The notes below the pieces were generated by a model, which worked only from the letters and a program-made list of their open reading frames with translations, was not told the origin of the DNA and did not search any database. DNA of 64,000 nt from the NCBI GenBank assembly GCA_902385625.1, contig CABMGE010000027.1:19173-83172 (forward strand). Reading direction: 5' to 3'. The DNA is from an uncultured archaeon. GTDB lineage: Archaea > Nanobdellota > Nanobdellia > Pacearchaeales > GW2011-AR1. This document shows, in pieces, positions 42,036 to 49,986 of the stretch. Position 1 is the first letter of the stretch. Every line of letters starts with the position of its first letter. The position numbers were made by a program, and so were the translations under genes.

Positions 42036-42299
42036 CTATTTTAAAACTCTATAACCTACAATTTCTTTTCCCTTGTATATCGGAACTTCCTTTCCAAGTT
42101 TTGTCTTATTTGTACTGTTGCTCATTACAAGAATTATTCCAACTCCAACAATAATAACCCCTCCAATAAGAATATATTTTGAAAAAGTTGAAGGAATACT
42201 GGATAAAATAGGAGCTGAGGACATTATTTTAGGAGTAGATATGGCTATTGCACCAAGACCTGCGAGTGATATTAAATATCCAAAAACTTTTGCATTCAT
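42036..42299 (-). CDS. small two-TM membrane protein
   Basis: From the ATG at 42299 the product is 87 residues: MNAKVFGYLISLAGLGAIAI (first TM), a Ser/Pro linker (SSAPILSSIPSTFSK), a second TM (YILIGGVIIVGVGIILVM) and a basic cytoplasmic tail (GKEVPIYKGKEIVGYRVLK) that could be a small beta hairpin. The inner start is preferred because AAGAGGG lies just upstream as a Shine-Dalgarno sequence; a longer frame to 42386 would run through the promoter region. Upstream lies a TATTTAAATATA element (about 42335-42346). Function unknown. Confidence 0.7.
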   Translation of the reverse strand: MNAKVFGYLISLAGLGAIAISTPKIMSSAPILSSIPSTFSKYILIGGVIIVGVGIILVMSNSTNKTKLGKEVPIYKGKEIVGYRVLK

Positions 42300-42401
42300 T
42301 TTTCCCTCTTTATTATAATTAACCTGACGATTAATATATTTAAATATGTTTTGATTTTTATCCTCTCCCCAGAATTTTAAAAACATCCAAAAAACAATTA
42401 G

Positions 42402-42409
42402 TTTAAAAA
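42402..42409 (+). promoter_or_regulatory. TATA-like box for the Trm5-like gene
   Basis: TTTAAAAA, first base 29 nt upstream of the ATG at 42431. Confidence 0.6.
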
Positions 42410-42430
42410 TAATCTTTCATTGAATTATTT

Positions 42431-43213
42431 ATGGCTGACTATGATATACTTGGAAATATTGCAATAATAAAAGGAGAGGGAAAAACAAAAGAGGAAAAGT
42501 TAAAAGAAGCAGAAGAGCTTATGAAAAGAGCAAGTATAAAAACCGTTCTTGAAAAAGCAACTAATGTTCACGGTCGTCTAAGAACAATTAAAACAAAACA
42601 TCTTCTTGGGAAAAAAACCCTGGTTGCAGAACATAGGGAAAATACAGGTTTATTTAAATTTAATGTGGAAAATTGTTATTTTTCACCAAGACTCTCAAAC
42701 GAAAGACAACTAATTTCAGGAAAAATCAAATCCAAGGACAAGGTTCTGGTCATGTTTGCAGGAGTTGGAGTATATCCAATTGTCATATATAAATATTCAA
42801 AACCTGCAAAAATAATCGGAGTTGAACTAGGCAAGGAATGTTGCAAATATTTTAAGGAAAATTTAAAGCTTAATAAAATACCCTTGGATAAAGTTGAAGT
42901 TATTCAGGGAGATGTTAAAAAAAAGATAAATGAAAAATTTATCAAGGAAAATGGTAAGTTCGAGGTAGTTGTCATGGCAAGACCCAATCTAAAGGAGACC
43001 TTCTTAAAACAAGGACTAATTGCTTCAAAAAAAGGAACACGCCTGTTTTATTACGGATTTTGCAAGGATGATGAAATAAAAAGAATGACTGACGAATTAG
43101 AAAAAGAAGCAAATAAAAATAAAAGAAAAATAAAAATTGAAAAAATTATTCCAGCTGGAGAAATTGCACCCTATAAACATAGATATAGAGTTGAAATAAA
43201 TGTAATTAAATAA
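42431..43213 (+). CDS. Trm5-like class I SAM methyltransferase
   Basis: Related to tRNA (guanine-37 N1) methyltransferase Trm5. The family block ENTGLFKFNVENCYFSPRLS (with SPR-S-ER following) is present, then the SAM-binding motif VLVMFAGVGVYPIV, IIGVELGKECCKYFKENLKL, and the catalytic-site region VVMARPNLKETF in place of the usual MNLP/NP motif. The C-terminal strand ends APYKHRYRVEINVI. At 260 aa it lacks the N-terminal D1 domain that reads the tRNA elbow. It is expected to act on tRNA position 37, but changes at motif I (MFAGVG-V-Y rather than G-P-F) and at the NPP-like site leave room for a different target. Leaderless promoter. Confidence 0.78.
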   Translation: MADYDILGNIAIIKGEGKTKEEKLKEAEELMKRASIKTVLEKATNVHGRLRTIKTKHLLGKKTLVAEHRENTGLFKFNVENCYFSPRLSNERQLISGKIKSKDKVLVMFAGVGVYPIVIYKYSKPAKIIGVELGKECCKYFKENLKLNKIPLDKVEVIQGDVKKKINEKFIKENGKFEVVVMARPNLKETFLKQGLIASKKGTRLFYYGFCKDDEIKRMTDELEKEANKNKRKIKIEKIIPAGEIAPYKHRYRVEINVIK

Positions 43214-43268
43214 TCCAAGCTTTCGCTTAGATGTAAGAAAGATTTTTGTCTTAAATAAATCAAACTAA

Positions 43269-43292
43269 AAATTCATTATCTTTGATGAATTT
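43269..43292. repeat. hairpin AAATTCAT...ATGAATTT
   Basis: Perfect 8-bp arms with an 8-nt loop, in the 155-bp gap between the Trm5-like gene and the membrane-protein/CorA operon. Loop size differs from the 34-nt family. It could be a terminator for the gene at 42431. Confidence 0.4.
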
Positions 43293-43368
43293 GCTACAAG
43301 AAATTGTAATTAATAAAGCTTAAAAACAAGGATTAATTAATTCTAGAATACGATTTTAGGAATTAAAA

Positions 43369-44277
43369 ATGCAAGAGGGAGACATAAAAAAGGGGTGGAA
43401 TATCTATCTGTACTATTGGACAATATTTGCATTTATCTTTTTCTTTTTGATAAACTATTATTCTAAAAATATAAAAATAAATTTTGAAAATATCGGGCTG
43501 ATGATATCAGTTCTTTCATTTCTGTTTGGTTTTCTTGTAAATATCAATTTTTCAATGATAATGTCAAGAATGAACTATCTAAAAAATGATCTCGCTTCAG
43601 AAACAGGAAGACTGGTATCATTGTATTCATTATCAAAACATCTTGGAGAAAAATTCCATGAAAATATAAAGGAATTAATTGATGAATATACAATACATAC
43701 ACTTAGAAATTATAATAACTACGAAGTTGGAAGGGGCATATTTTACAGGATTCATAAAGAATTTGAATCAATTGAAGTAAAAAATGATTTTCAAAAAATG
43801 ATGGCAGGCTCTTTTTTGTCAAACCTCAATGATTGGGAGCAGGTAAGAGAAAGACTCGAATATCTAACTGGAAAAGGAACAGAATGGTCTTTAAAATTTT
43901 CTGCTTATCTTCTTGGAATAATACTGATAATTCTTTTATTCTTAAATAGAGGGGACATGTTCACAGATAGCCTCTTTATAATCCTCTCAACAGTCATAGT
44001 ATTCATCTTTTTAATAATTGAAGATTATGATGATCTAAGAATCGGAGACTATCAGATAAATATAAGCAATTCAGAACAACTATTTGACTTAATCGGAAAA
44101 GAAAGATATTATCCGCAAAGCATTTTAAATAAAGTTCAGCTAGAAAAAGGAAAAGTATACAGAATAGGAGTGTATAATACAGAAGGAAAAGAGGAAAGAA
44201 TTTTTAAAATAGCCTATACTCCGCACCTGCATCTCAAAATTGCAAGAATAGAAAGGAATTTGCAGAGGGAAAAATGA
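43369..44277 (+). CDS. polytopic membrane protein, DUF4239-like
   Basis: 302 residues. Two N-terminal TMs (about 14-30 and 40-62) come first, then a helical soluble stretch, then two TMs (about 185-203 and 206-222), then a C-terminal soluble tail. The region from VLSFLFGFLVNINFSMIMS to NDLASETGRLVSLYSLSKHL resembles DUF4239 proteins, which share a fold with bestrophin-like channels. The order fits, but identity is by pattern only. It is the first gene of a three-gene unit (4-nt overlap with the next) ending in corA, so it is probably involved in ion transport or membrane stress. The tail (VYRIGVYNTEGKEERIFKI) is beta-rich. Confidence 0.65.
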   Translation: MQEGDIKKGWNIYLYYWTIFAFIFFFLINYYSKNIKINFENIGLMISVLSFLFGFLVNINFSMIMSRMNYLKNDLASETGRLVSLYSLSKHLGEKFHENIKELIDEYTIHTLRNYNNYEVGRGIFYRIHKEFESIEVKNDFQKMMAGSFLSNLNDWEQVRERLEYLTGKGTEWSLKFSAYLLGIILIILLFLNRGDMFTDSLFIILSTVIVFIFLIIEDYDDLRIGDYQINISNSEQLFDLIGKERYYPQSILNKVQLEKGKVYRIGVYNTEGKEERIFKIAYTPHLHLKIARIERNLQREK

Positions 44278-44525
44278 TAAACAAAATATTAATTAAAAAC
44301 CTGGATAGTTTTGCAAGATATGAAACTTTTATTTTTATAGGAGTAATAATGAGTATTGGAACACTTTTAAAACTCCTTAGATTTTATGATTTTTCTTCAG
44401 ATTGGTTTTGGCTACTTGCAGGAGTAGGACTTGTAATAGAAGGGTGTATTTCACTAGTAAAGCAAAAAAGATTTGATAGAAAATATAAAATAATAGAAAT
44501 CAACGAGTCTGAAATTAAAAAATAA
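44274..44525 (+). CDS. small two-TM membrane protein in the corA operon
   Basis: 83 residues with TMs at about 17-34 and 42-60, a short N-terminal amphipathic stretch (MINKILIKNLDSFARYET) and a Lys-rich C-terminal tail. Its ATG overlaps the upstream gene by 4 nt and its stop overlaps the corA ATG, so the three proteins are translated together. No family recognised. The tight coupling suggests it modulates or assembles with the neighbouring transporters. Confidence 0.7.
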   Translation: MINKILIKNLDSFARYETFIFIGVIMSIGTLLKLLRFYDFSSDWFWLLAGVGLVIEGCISLVKQKRFDRKYKIIEINESEIKK

Positions 44526-45592
44526 TGACATCAAAAATTATTAACAAAATAGATAAAAAATCTGGAAAAGCTCCTGGAACTGTTACTTATATAGGGAAAA
44601 ATAATTTGACAAAAGTTTCTATTGATGTGATAGATTTTACAAAAAACAGTATAGAAGAATTCTCTGCTAAGAATGTAGAAGAAATTTTCAGATTTAAGGA
44701 AAAAAAGAGTTCCACCTGGATTAATATAAGTGGAGTGCATGATACAGAGATAATTAAAAAGATAGGGGCTCATTTTGGATTGCATCCCCTTCTTTTAGAA
44801 GATGTTGCAGATACAAATCAAAGACCTAAAATAGAGGAGTTCAAAAACGAATTATTTTTTGTTCTTAAAATGATATACTTTGACAAAAAAATAAATGAAA
44901 TCAGAACAGAACAAGTAAGTATTATCCTAGGAAAAGGTTTTGTAATTTCATTTTTAGAGGATCCTGGAGATATATTTGATGGAGTAAGGGAAAGGATAAG
45001 AAAAGGCAAGGTAAAAATAAGAAACTCTGAATGCGACTATCTAGCTTATTCACTAATTGACGCAATTATTGATAACTATTTTATAATATTGGAAGGTATT
45101 GGAGAAAAAATAGAACAAATAGAAGACGAAGTAATCAAAACTCCTGGCCCTGAAACACTGAAAGATGTTTATTCATTAAAAAGAGAATTAATTTTACTAA
45201 GAAAATCTGTCTGGCCAATTAGAGAAGTAATAGGAACTATGCTAAGAGAGGATTCTAAGTTCATAAAAAAAGAAACACGTGAATATTTAAGAGACCTTCA
45301 TGATCATACAATAAGAGTAATTGAAACTCTTGAAACCTTTCGCGATATGCTTTCAGGAATGCTTGATTTATACACCTCAAATGTTTCAAATAAAATGAAT
45401 GAAGTAATGAAAGTCTTAACTATTATTTCAACATTATTTATCCCCTTGACATTTATTGTAGGAGTCTATGGGATGAATTTCGAGCATATGCCAGAACTCA
45501 GCTTAACCTGGTTTTATCCAAGCCTCTGGGTTTTAATGATAATAATATCGCTTGGAATGCTTTTGTATTTTAAAAAGAAAAAATGGATATAA
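44525..45592 (+). CDS. corA: CorA family Mg2+/Co2+ transporter
   Basis: 355 residues. A large N-terminal cytoplasmic domain (STWINISGVHDTEIIKKIG, HPLLLEDVADTNQRPKIEEF) and a long stalk helix lead to two C-terminal TMs. The first (VLTIISTLFIPLTFIVGVYG) ends in the selectivity motif GMN (context YGMNFEHMPEL), as in CorA pentamers that import Mg2+. The basic end KKKKWI lies in the cytoplasm. Length and motifs are normal for the family. It is the third gene of the operon starting at 43369 and shares one base with the preceding stop. Confidence 0.94.
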   Translation: MTSKIINKIDKKSGKAPGTVTYIGKNNLTKVSIDVIDFTKNSIEEFSAKNVEEIFRFKEKKSSTWINISGVHDTEIIKKIGAHFGLHPLLLEDVADTNQRPKIEEFKNELFFVLKMIYFDKKINEIRTEQVSIILGKGFVISFLEDPGDIFDGVRERIRKGKVKIRNSECDYLAYSLIDAIIDNYFIILEGIGEKIEQIEDEVIKTPGPETLKDVYSLKRELILLRKSVWPIREVIGTMLREDSKFIKKETREYLRDLHDHTIRVIETLETFRDMLSGMLDLYTSNVSNKMNEVMKVLTIISTLFIPLTFIVGVYGMNFEHMPELSLTWFYPSLWVLMIIISLGMLLYFKKKKWI

Positions 45593-45684
45593 AACTAAAA
45601 TAAAAGATTAATTGACCTATATTAACCAAACTAATAAAATATATATACTAGTTTTACTTTATTTAGTAAATACAAAGGAGAAAA

Positions 45685-46332
45685 ATGGTATCAACACCCC
45701 TAAAATTCGCTGGAAAAGGAGTTGCATATATTGTTCTAACAGCAGCAGGCGTAGTTGTTGAAAAATATGCCTCAAAAAAGCTAGAAGAATTTAATCAATA
45801 TGCAACTGAGCATGGAGGATATGAAAAAGTTGCAAAAAACAATATCCGTGCAGTAGAAATAAAAACCCGAAGAGCAGCGCATCATGCAAAAAGATGCTTG
45901 GATGAAACACTTGAACCAGTTATAGATGAAGTAAAAAAGACAGGAAAAGAGGTTCATGAAAGCTTTTCAAATGTATTATATGGATATATTCCAAGAAAAG
46001 AAGAATTAGAATCAGGCGGAAAATATGAAGGAGTTGGAACTAATTTTAAAGGACCTATTTTAACAAGATCTCGCTGTGAAAGTTGCTTAGAGTTCCTTAG
46101 TCACGCAAATGAAACAATTCCTGAAGATCAACCTCTCAAGCAAACAGTTGTAAATGATATAAGAAGAAGTGCAAGTAATAACACAAAAGAGCTAGAAGGA
46201 TTTTATCAAGATGTATTTTCCTGGCAATTTTCAGATATTAATAAAATAAGAGCACTAATGGACTGTGTTGATCTGGCAAATGATTATTTAAAAGAACCTG
46301 CATCAACATTATCTGGAGAAAAATATTCTTAG
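45685..46332 (+). CDS. hypothetical protein (215 aa) with N-terminal hydrophobic segment
   Basis: The N-terminus (TPLKFAGKGVAYIVLTAAGVVV) is a single membrane-associated or TM segment, followed by a charged helical domain with several His, Arg and Lys (IKTRRAAHHAKRCLDETLEP) and a C-terminal part with three cysteines (RCESCLEF, and LMDCVDLA). An AAAGGAG ribosome binding site precedes the ATG, so the message has a leader. No family recognised. It is a single gene upstream of the membrane-protein paralog cluster. Confidence 0.68.
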   Translation: MVSTPLKFAGKGVAYIVLTAAGVVVEKYASKKLEEFNQYATEHGGYEKVAKNNIRAVEIKTRRAAHHAKRCLDETLEPVIDEVKKTGKEVHESFSNVLYGYIPRKEELESGGKYEGVGTNFKGPILTRSRCESCLEFLSHANETIPEDQPLKQTVVNDIRRSASNNTKELEGFYQDVFSWQFSDINKIRALMDCVDLANDYLKEPASTLSGEKYS

Positions 46333-46403
46333 ATTTGAAATCTATTCTTTCTTTGAAAAAAAATCATATTTAAAGATTAATTTATAAAAATAGATTATCT
46401 TTA

Positions 46404-46435
46404 TTTGTCCTCCCTAATTTTTTGAGGAGGATAAA
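46404..46435. repeat. hairpin between convergent genes (TTTGTCCTCC...GGAGGATAAA)
   Basis: Ten pairs (one G-U) with a 12-nt loop, between two convergent genes. Its ends and core resemble the hairpins at 15591 and 29344. It is likely a bidirectional terminator or a copy of a small repeat. Confidence 0.5.
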
Positions 46436-46523
46436 CAAAAATAATCAGGTAATGATTAAAGTATAAAAGATTCAAATAGAGTGCATAGTCAGTTATAAAA
46501 TTTTCAAATATAGATTATATTTA

Positions 46524-47345
46524 CTAACTTATCTGACCTTGTAAATATTTTCTTCTTTTTTCAAGTCTTTTTCTTTCTCTCTTTCTTATATGATCAGGAA
46601 TTCCAGGAGCATTATCAAGATCTTCTAGTTGCTTTCCAATCTGAGCAAGAGCCCTTACTGTCCCTTCGCGATCAGCATCTTTCCATTTCTGCTTATCAAA
46701 TGCTCTATGTATTGTACCATCTAAAAGCAAGAATACAAAGGCAATAAGCATTGTCCAAAAATAAACACTCCCGTAGGATTCAGCCTCAGTTGTAAGCCAT
46801 AACCCCAAGTAAATAACAATAAAAAATATCCATCCAATCTTTCTTACAGCAGAGTTATTTGAAACATTATGTAAGAAAAATAAATAAATTATAAATGGAA
46901 GTAGTCCTACAAGTGCAATTCCAAGTATTTGATATTGCATTAAAATAGTATTAAGCCATATAAAATTCAAATATCTTACAGCTAGAAGTGGAACAATTAT
47001 TGCTACAACTCCGAGAATTTTCTTTTGCTCATTAAAAATATCTATTTTTTTAAGGGACAAATAAACCATTGAAAGAATAAGTAAATAAATTAAAAACTTT
47101 TCAAAAAGTAGCATACCAGTATAATCATTTCCACCAAGTAGAGCCTGTAAAAAAGGTTCTGACCAATTAACAAAAAAATCAATCAACTGCTGGCTTCCTT
47201 GTCTTATAAATGAACTGCTTCCACCATAATTATTGTAAGATGGATAATATGGAGCAGCAGATATGTTTACTAGTGTTCCAAGGATAAATGCTACTAAAAA
47301 GAAACTTAAAAAACCCAGTACAAACACCAACTTTTTTCTATTCAT
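46524..47345 (-). CDS. polytopic membrane protein, paralog A
   Basis: Signal-like N-terminus (to about residue 30, ending NISAAPYYP), an external segment with aromatic and Ser residues, then about six TMs (from residue 82 to ~215) and a basic cytoplasmic C-terminus ending in KRLEKRRKYLQGQI. The stretch LAVRYLNFIWLNTILMQYQILGIALVGLLPF aligns with LAVKYMSDAQWLMTMLLPYEALGVTISAGLPF of the next gene, as does the WIFF.VI..GLW block, which shows common descent. No known family. TATA box exactly 29 nt upstream. Confidence 0.75.
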   Translation of the reverse strand: MNRKKLVFVLGFLSFFLVAFILGTLVNISAAPYYPSYNNYGGSSSFIRQGSQQLIDFFVNWSEPFLQALLGGNDYTGMLLFEKFLIYLLILSMVYLSLKKIDIFNEQKKILGVVAIIVPLLAVRYLNFIWLNTILMQYQILGIALVGLLPFIIYLFFLHNVSNNSAVRKIGWIFFIVIYLGLWLTTEAESYGSVYFWTMLIAFVFLLLDGTIHRAFDKQKWKDADREGTVRALAQIGKQLEDLDNAPGIPDHIRKRERKRLEKRRKYLQGQIS

Positions 47346-47366
47346 AAAACATTCAAATAAAACAAG

Positions 47367-47374
47367 TTTATAAA
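47367..47374 (-). promoter_or_regulatory. TATA-like box for membrane paralog A
   Basis: TTTATAAA, first base (minus strand) 29 nt upstream of the ATG at 47345. Confidence 0.6.
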
Positions 47375-47406
47375 TATTTTCAATCTGAAATAAAATATAC
47401 GAAAAA

Positions 47407-48186
47407 TTATCTATTCAAAGCAACCATCTGTTTAGCAAGTCTTTTCTTTGTTGCAGCATGTTCTGCAGGAGTTATAGCTCCATTTGCAAGTAAATTATCA
47501 TTTCTAACCATTTTTTCAATAACTATTTGCCTTCCATCATCTCTTGCACTATATCTGTCTAGTTTCATTTTATAGAAAAACCTTTGAAGAGTTCCATCAA
47601 AAATAATCATTAATAAGCAAGCAAGTGCAGTTACAGGGTAAACATAAGTTGCATCTCCAAGATCATATCTTGTAAACCAAAGACCAATAAATATAACTCC
47701 AAAAAATATCCAAGCAACACTTCTTACTGTTTTATATTTTGGACCTTGCATACCAATATTGACAATAAAAAAATAAACAGCAAATGGAAGACCTGCAGAA
47801 ATTGTTACTCCAAGTGCCTCATAAGGAAGAAGCATAGTCATAAGCCATTGCGCATCTGACATATATTTTACTGCAAGAATTGAAACTGCAATACTAACAG
47901 TCCATAATACAACTACATACTCATAAAATATTTCAACTCGACTAAGTGCAAGCCATACAATTGATAAAATAATTATAAAGAAAAGAATCTTTGCAAAAAA
48001 ATAAGGAGAATCAGTAGTCTCTCCTATAATAGGAGTAATTATAGGACCAATAGCTGCAAGTCCTCCATCCATAAAAGTTTTAACTTTTTCACCAACAGAT
48101 GAAAATCCAGTCTCTGCAGAAACAGATCCTATTAAGAATGATGAAATTACGAGTGATATAAATAATAATGCTACACCTTTTTTCAT
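47407..48186 (-). CDS. polytopic membrane protein, paralog B
   Basis: Cleavable-looking signal (VISSFLIGSVSAE), a ~40-residue external part, about six TMs and a cytoplasmic tail with a short-linker-type helical pair (NGAITPAEHAATKKRLAKQM, similar to a SHOCT-like module). The core blocks SILAVKYM, YEALGVTISAGLPF and SVAWIFFGVIFIGLWF are shared with paralog A and, more weakly, with the divergent paralog C. It has its own promoter (TTTATAAA 29 nt upstream). The family seems specific to this kind of archaeon; role unknown, perhaps a secretion or envelope component. Confidence 0.75.
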   Translation of the reverse strand: MKKGVALLFISLVISSFLIGSVSAETGFSSVGEKVKTFMDGGLAAIGPIITPIIGETTDSPYFFAKILFFIIILSIVWLALSRVEIFYEYVVVLWTVSIAVSILAVKYMSDAQWLMTMLLPYEALGVTISAGLPFAVYFFIVNIGMQGPKYKTVRSVAWIFFGVIFIGLWFTRYDLGDATYVYPVTALACLLMIIFDGTLQRFFYKMKLDRYSARDDGRQIVIEKMVRNDNLLANGAITPAEHAATKKRLAKQMVALNR

Positions 48187-48207
48187 AAATTATAAAGAAG
48201 TTAGTTA

Positions 48208-48215
48208 TTTATAAA
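48208..48215 (-). promoter_or_regulatory. TATA-like box for membrane paralog B
   Basis: TTTATAAA, first base (minus strand) 29 nt upstream of the ATG at 48186. It forms a divergent promoter region with 48314-48321. Confidence 0.6.
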
Positions 48216-48313
48216 TATTACTATAATTTTTTATATTTTTAAAAGTAAATTAATATCGATCATAACTTGCAAATATTTATCACTGATTTTGCATATCAAA
48301 ACATAAAGAAACA

Positions 48314-48321
48314 TTTTTAAA
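48314..48321 (+). promoter_or_regulatory. TATA-like box for membrane paralog C
   Basis: TTTTTAAA, first base 29 nt upstream of the ATG at 48343. Confidence 0.6.
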
Positions 48322-48342
48322 TACTCCATACATAAAACTAAT

Positions 48343-49173
48343 ATGAAAAGAGAGTTTAAAAAAAGAGCATTGGTCTTAAGTCTAGTTCTATTAGCATTAT
48401 ATATTAATTTAACACTAATTAGTGCAGCACCAAAAGATACAGTAGCAAATTTTGCAAGCTGGACATATGAGAATGTTAGTTTTTCAGGTGAGAGTTTTAG
48501 ATTTTATTCAGCTCAAATTCTAATGTTGATTTTAGTTTCATTGATTCTATTCGCAGTTTCTGATTTTATTCCATTCCTTGAAGGTGCAAGTGATTGGATA
48601 AGAATCTTAATTTCATTAATAATAGGTATATTATCTGTAATGTATCTTGGAAGAGAAGAAATTTATACAGCACTTATGAGCTATCAAGCACTTGGTATTA
48701 CCCTCACAACAATAATCCCATTAATAGTTCTTGCATCAATAACAATCAGATGGGATACAAGACATCCAGAGTATTCATGGGTACCAACAGTCTTGTGGGT
48801 TGCATATTTTGTTTCATTTATAATAAAATATTATGAAAGTTTCCTTGCTTGGTATGGCGGCATGCCTGATCCAAATGGAATAGGAACATTCGGATTATTA
48901 TTTATTGGACTTACTGGAGCAATTAGTATACTAATGTTAATTGCAGGTGGAAAAATTTCAAGAATGATATTTTTAAGAAGACTAAAAGGACTGATAACCA
49001 AAGGAGAATTAAATACAGAAACAGAAATAACAGGAAGAATTAACCAATTAAGGCAATATATTATTGCAACACCAGAACTAGCCGATGAATATGAAGCTAT
49101 AATAAAACAGTTGGAAAAAGCCAGGAAAAAAATAGGAAAAGAAGAAGGACTAGTTGGCGGAGCAGGAATATAA
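48343..49173 (+). CDS. polytopic membrane protein, paralog C
   Basis: 276 residues with an N-terminal signal segment (ending LTLISAAP), an external stretch, about six TMs and a cytoplasmic helical tail (GELNTETEITGRINQLRQYI, then EYEAIIKQLEKARKKIGK). The block SVMYLGREEIYTALMSYQALGITLTTIIPL matches LAVKYM...LLPYEALGVTISAGLPF of paralog B, placing it in the same family. It is transcribed divergently from A and B and followed after 38 nt by the 238-aa membrane protein. The cytoplasmic tail is acidic/basic mixed and could form a coiled coil. Confidence 0.75.
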   Translation: MKREFKKRALVLSLVLLALYINLTLISAAPKDTVANFASWTYENVSFSGESFRFYSAQILMLILVSLILFAVSDFIPFLEGASDWIRILISLIIGILSVMYLGREEIYTALMSYQALGITLTTIIPLIVLASITIRWDTRHPEYSWVPTVLWVAYFVSFIIKYYESFLAWYGGMPDPNGIGTFGLLFIGLTGAISILMLIAGGKISRMIFLRRLKGLITKGELNTETEITGRINQLRQYIIATPELADEYEAIIKQLEKARKKIGKEEGLVGGAGI

Positions 49174-49211
49174 ACACTAAATTTTAAAAACTCCTTCTTA
49201 TTAATTATTTT

Positions 49212-49928
49212 ATGAAAGCAAAAAAAGAAGTGTTATTATTTGGATTATTATTTTTATTATTGGGAGTATTCATTATAAATGCTGCAGATGAACCTTCTAT
49301 GCCGAGTATTCCGGTTATTGGAGGGCTAATGAATTCAAACGAGTCCTCAAGTCTTCCAGAAACATTTGAAAAATTTCAACAAGTTGCAAATAATCTTTCA
49401 GAAGAAGAATCAAGAAAAGCATATTTACAACAGGAATGGACAAAAATCCTTGCAGAAAATCCAGTTTTAGGGCCTGTTCTTTATTACACTGAAGGATTTT
49501 TTTCAATTACAGATCCTTTTTGGGAACTTGTATTAAAACAGAAATTCTCATGGTCCTGGTTATTTATCCTATCACTTGGAATGTGGATAATGCTAATATT
49601 TATTTTCTATTCAACAGCCGAGCCATTTACACAAGCAAACTTTTGGATCAACATTGTTATAGCATTCTGTATTGCCTGCCTTGTTGGACTATCAGGAGGA
49701 ATAAAAGAGGGAGTAAGTTTGTTAATTTCCCCACTTCAAAATATCTGGACAGTCTTGTTAGTAATCTTTATTTCATTTTGCATAATAATAATTTACAAGG
49801 GATTAATGAAGAATCTTAAGAAAGGCATGGAAGAAAAAGGCAAAAAAGATAGATCTGAAATAAGAGAAATGAAAGAAAATACACATGAAAAAATAATAGA
49901 TACAAAACTTAAGGCAGAAGGATTGTAA
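49212..49928 (+). CDS. membrane protein (238 aa), companion of the paralog cluster
   Basis: Signal segment (LLFLLLGVFIINAADEPSMP), an external Ser/Glu-rich part (to about residue 95), then three or four TMs and a long charged cytoplasmic tail (KKGMEEKGKKDRSEIREMKE). The first half and the general layout are like paralogs A-C, but the conserved YQALGI block is missing, so it is a distant member or a different partner. It lies 38 nt downstream of paralog C in one operon. Function unknown. A hairpin at 49941-49964 follows the stop. Confidence 0.7.
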   Translation: MKAKKEVLLFGLLFLLLGVFIINAADEPSMPSIPVIGGLMNSNESSSLPETFEKFQQVANNLSEEESRKAYLQQEWTKILAENPVLGPVLYYTEGFFSITDPFWELVLKQKFSWSWLFILSLGMWIMLIFIFYSTAEPFTQANFWINIVIAFCIACLVGLSGGIKEGVSLLISPLQNIWTVLLVIFISFCIIIIYKGLMKNLKKGMEEKGKKDRSEIREMKENTHEKIIDTKLKAEGL

Positions 49929-49940
49929 ATATTTATCTTA

Positions 49941-49964
49941 AATAAGTAAGCCCGAGTACTTATT
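49941..49964. terminator. hairpin between convergent genes (AATAAGTA...TACTTATT)
   Basis: Perfect 8-bp arms with loop AGCCCGAG, in the 58-bp gap between the membrane protein gene and the convergent FEN1 gene. It is followed by T-rich sequence on both strands, so it is probably a shared terminator. Confidence 0.5.
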
Positions 49965-49986
49965 GTTTATTTTAGCAAAATTAATA

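Noticed and set aside
42300-42386. N-terminal extension of the small membrane protein
   Set aside because: It runs through the promoter and Shine-Dalgarno region; the inner ATG at 42299 has an AAGAGGG just upstream.
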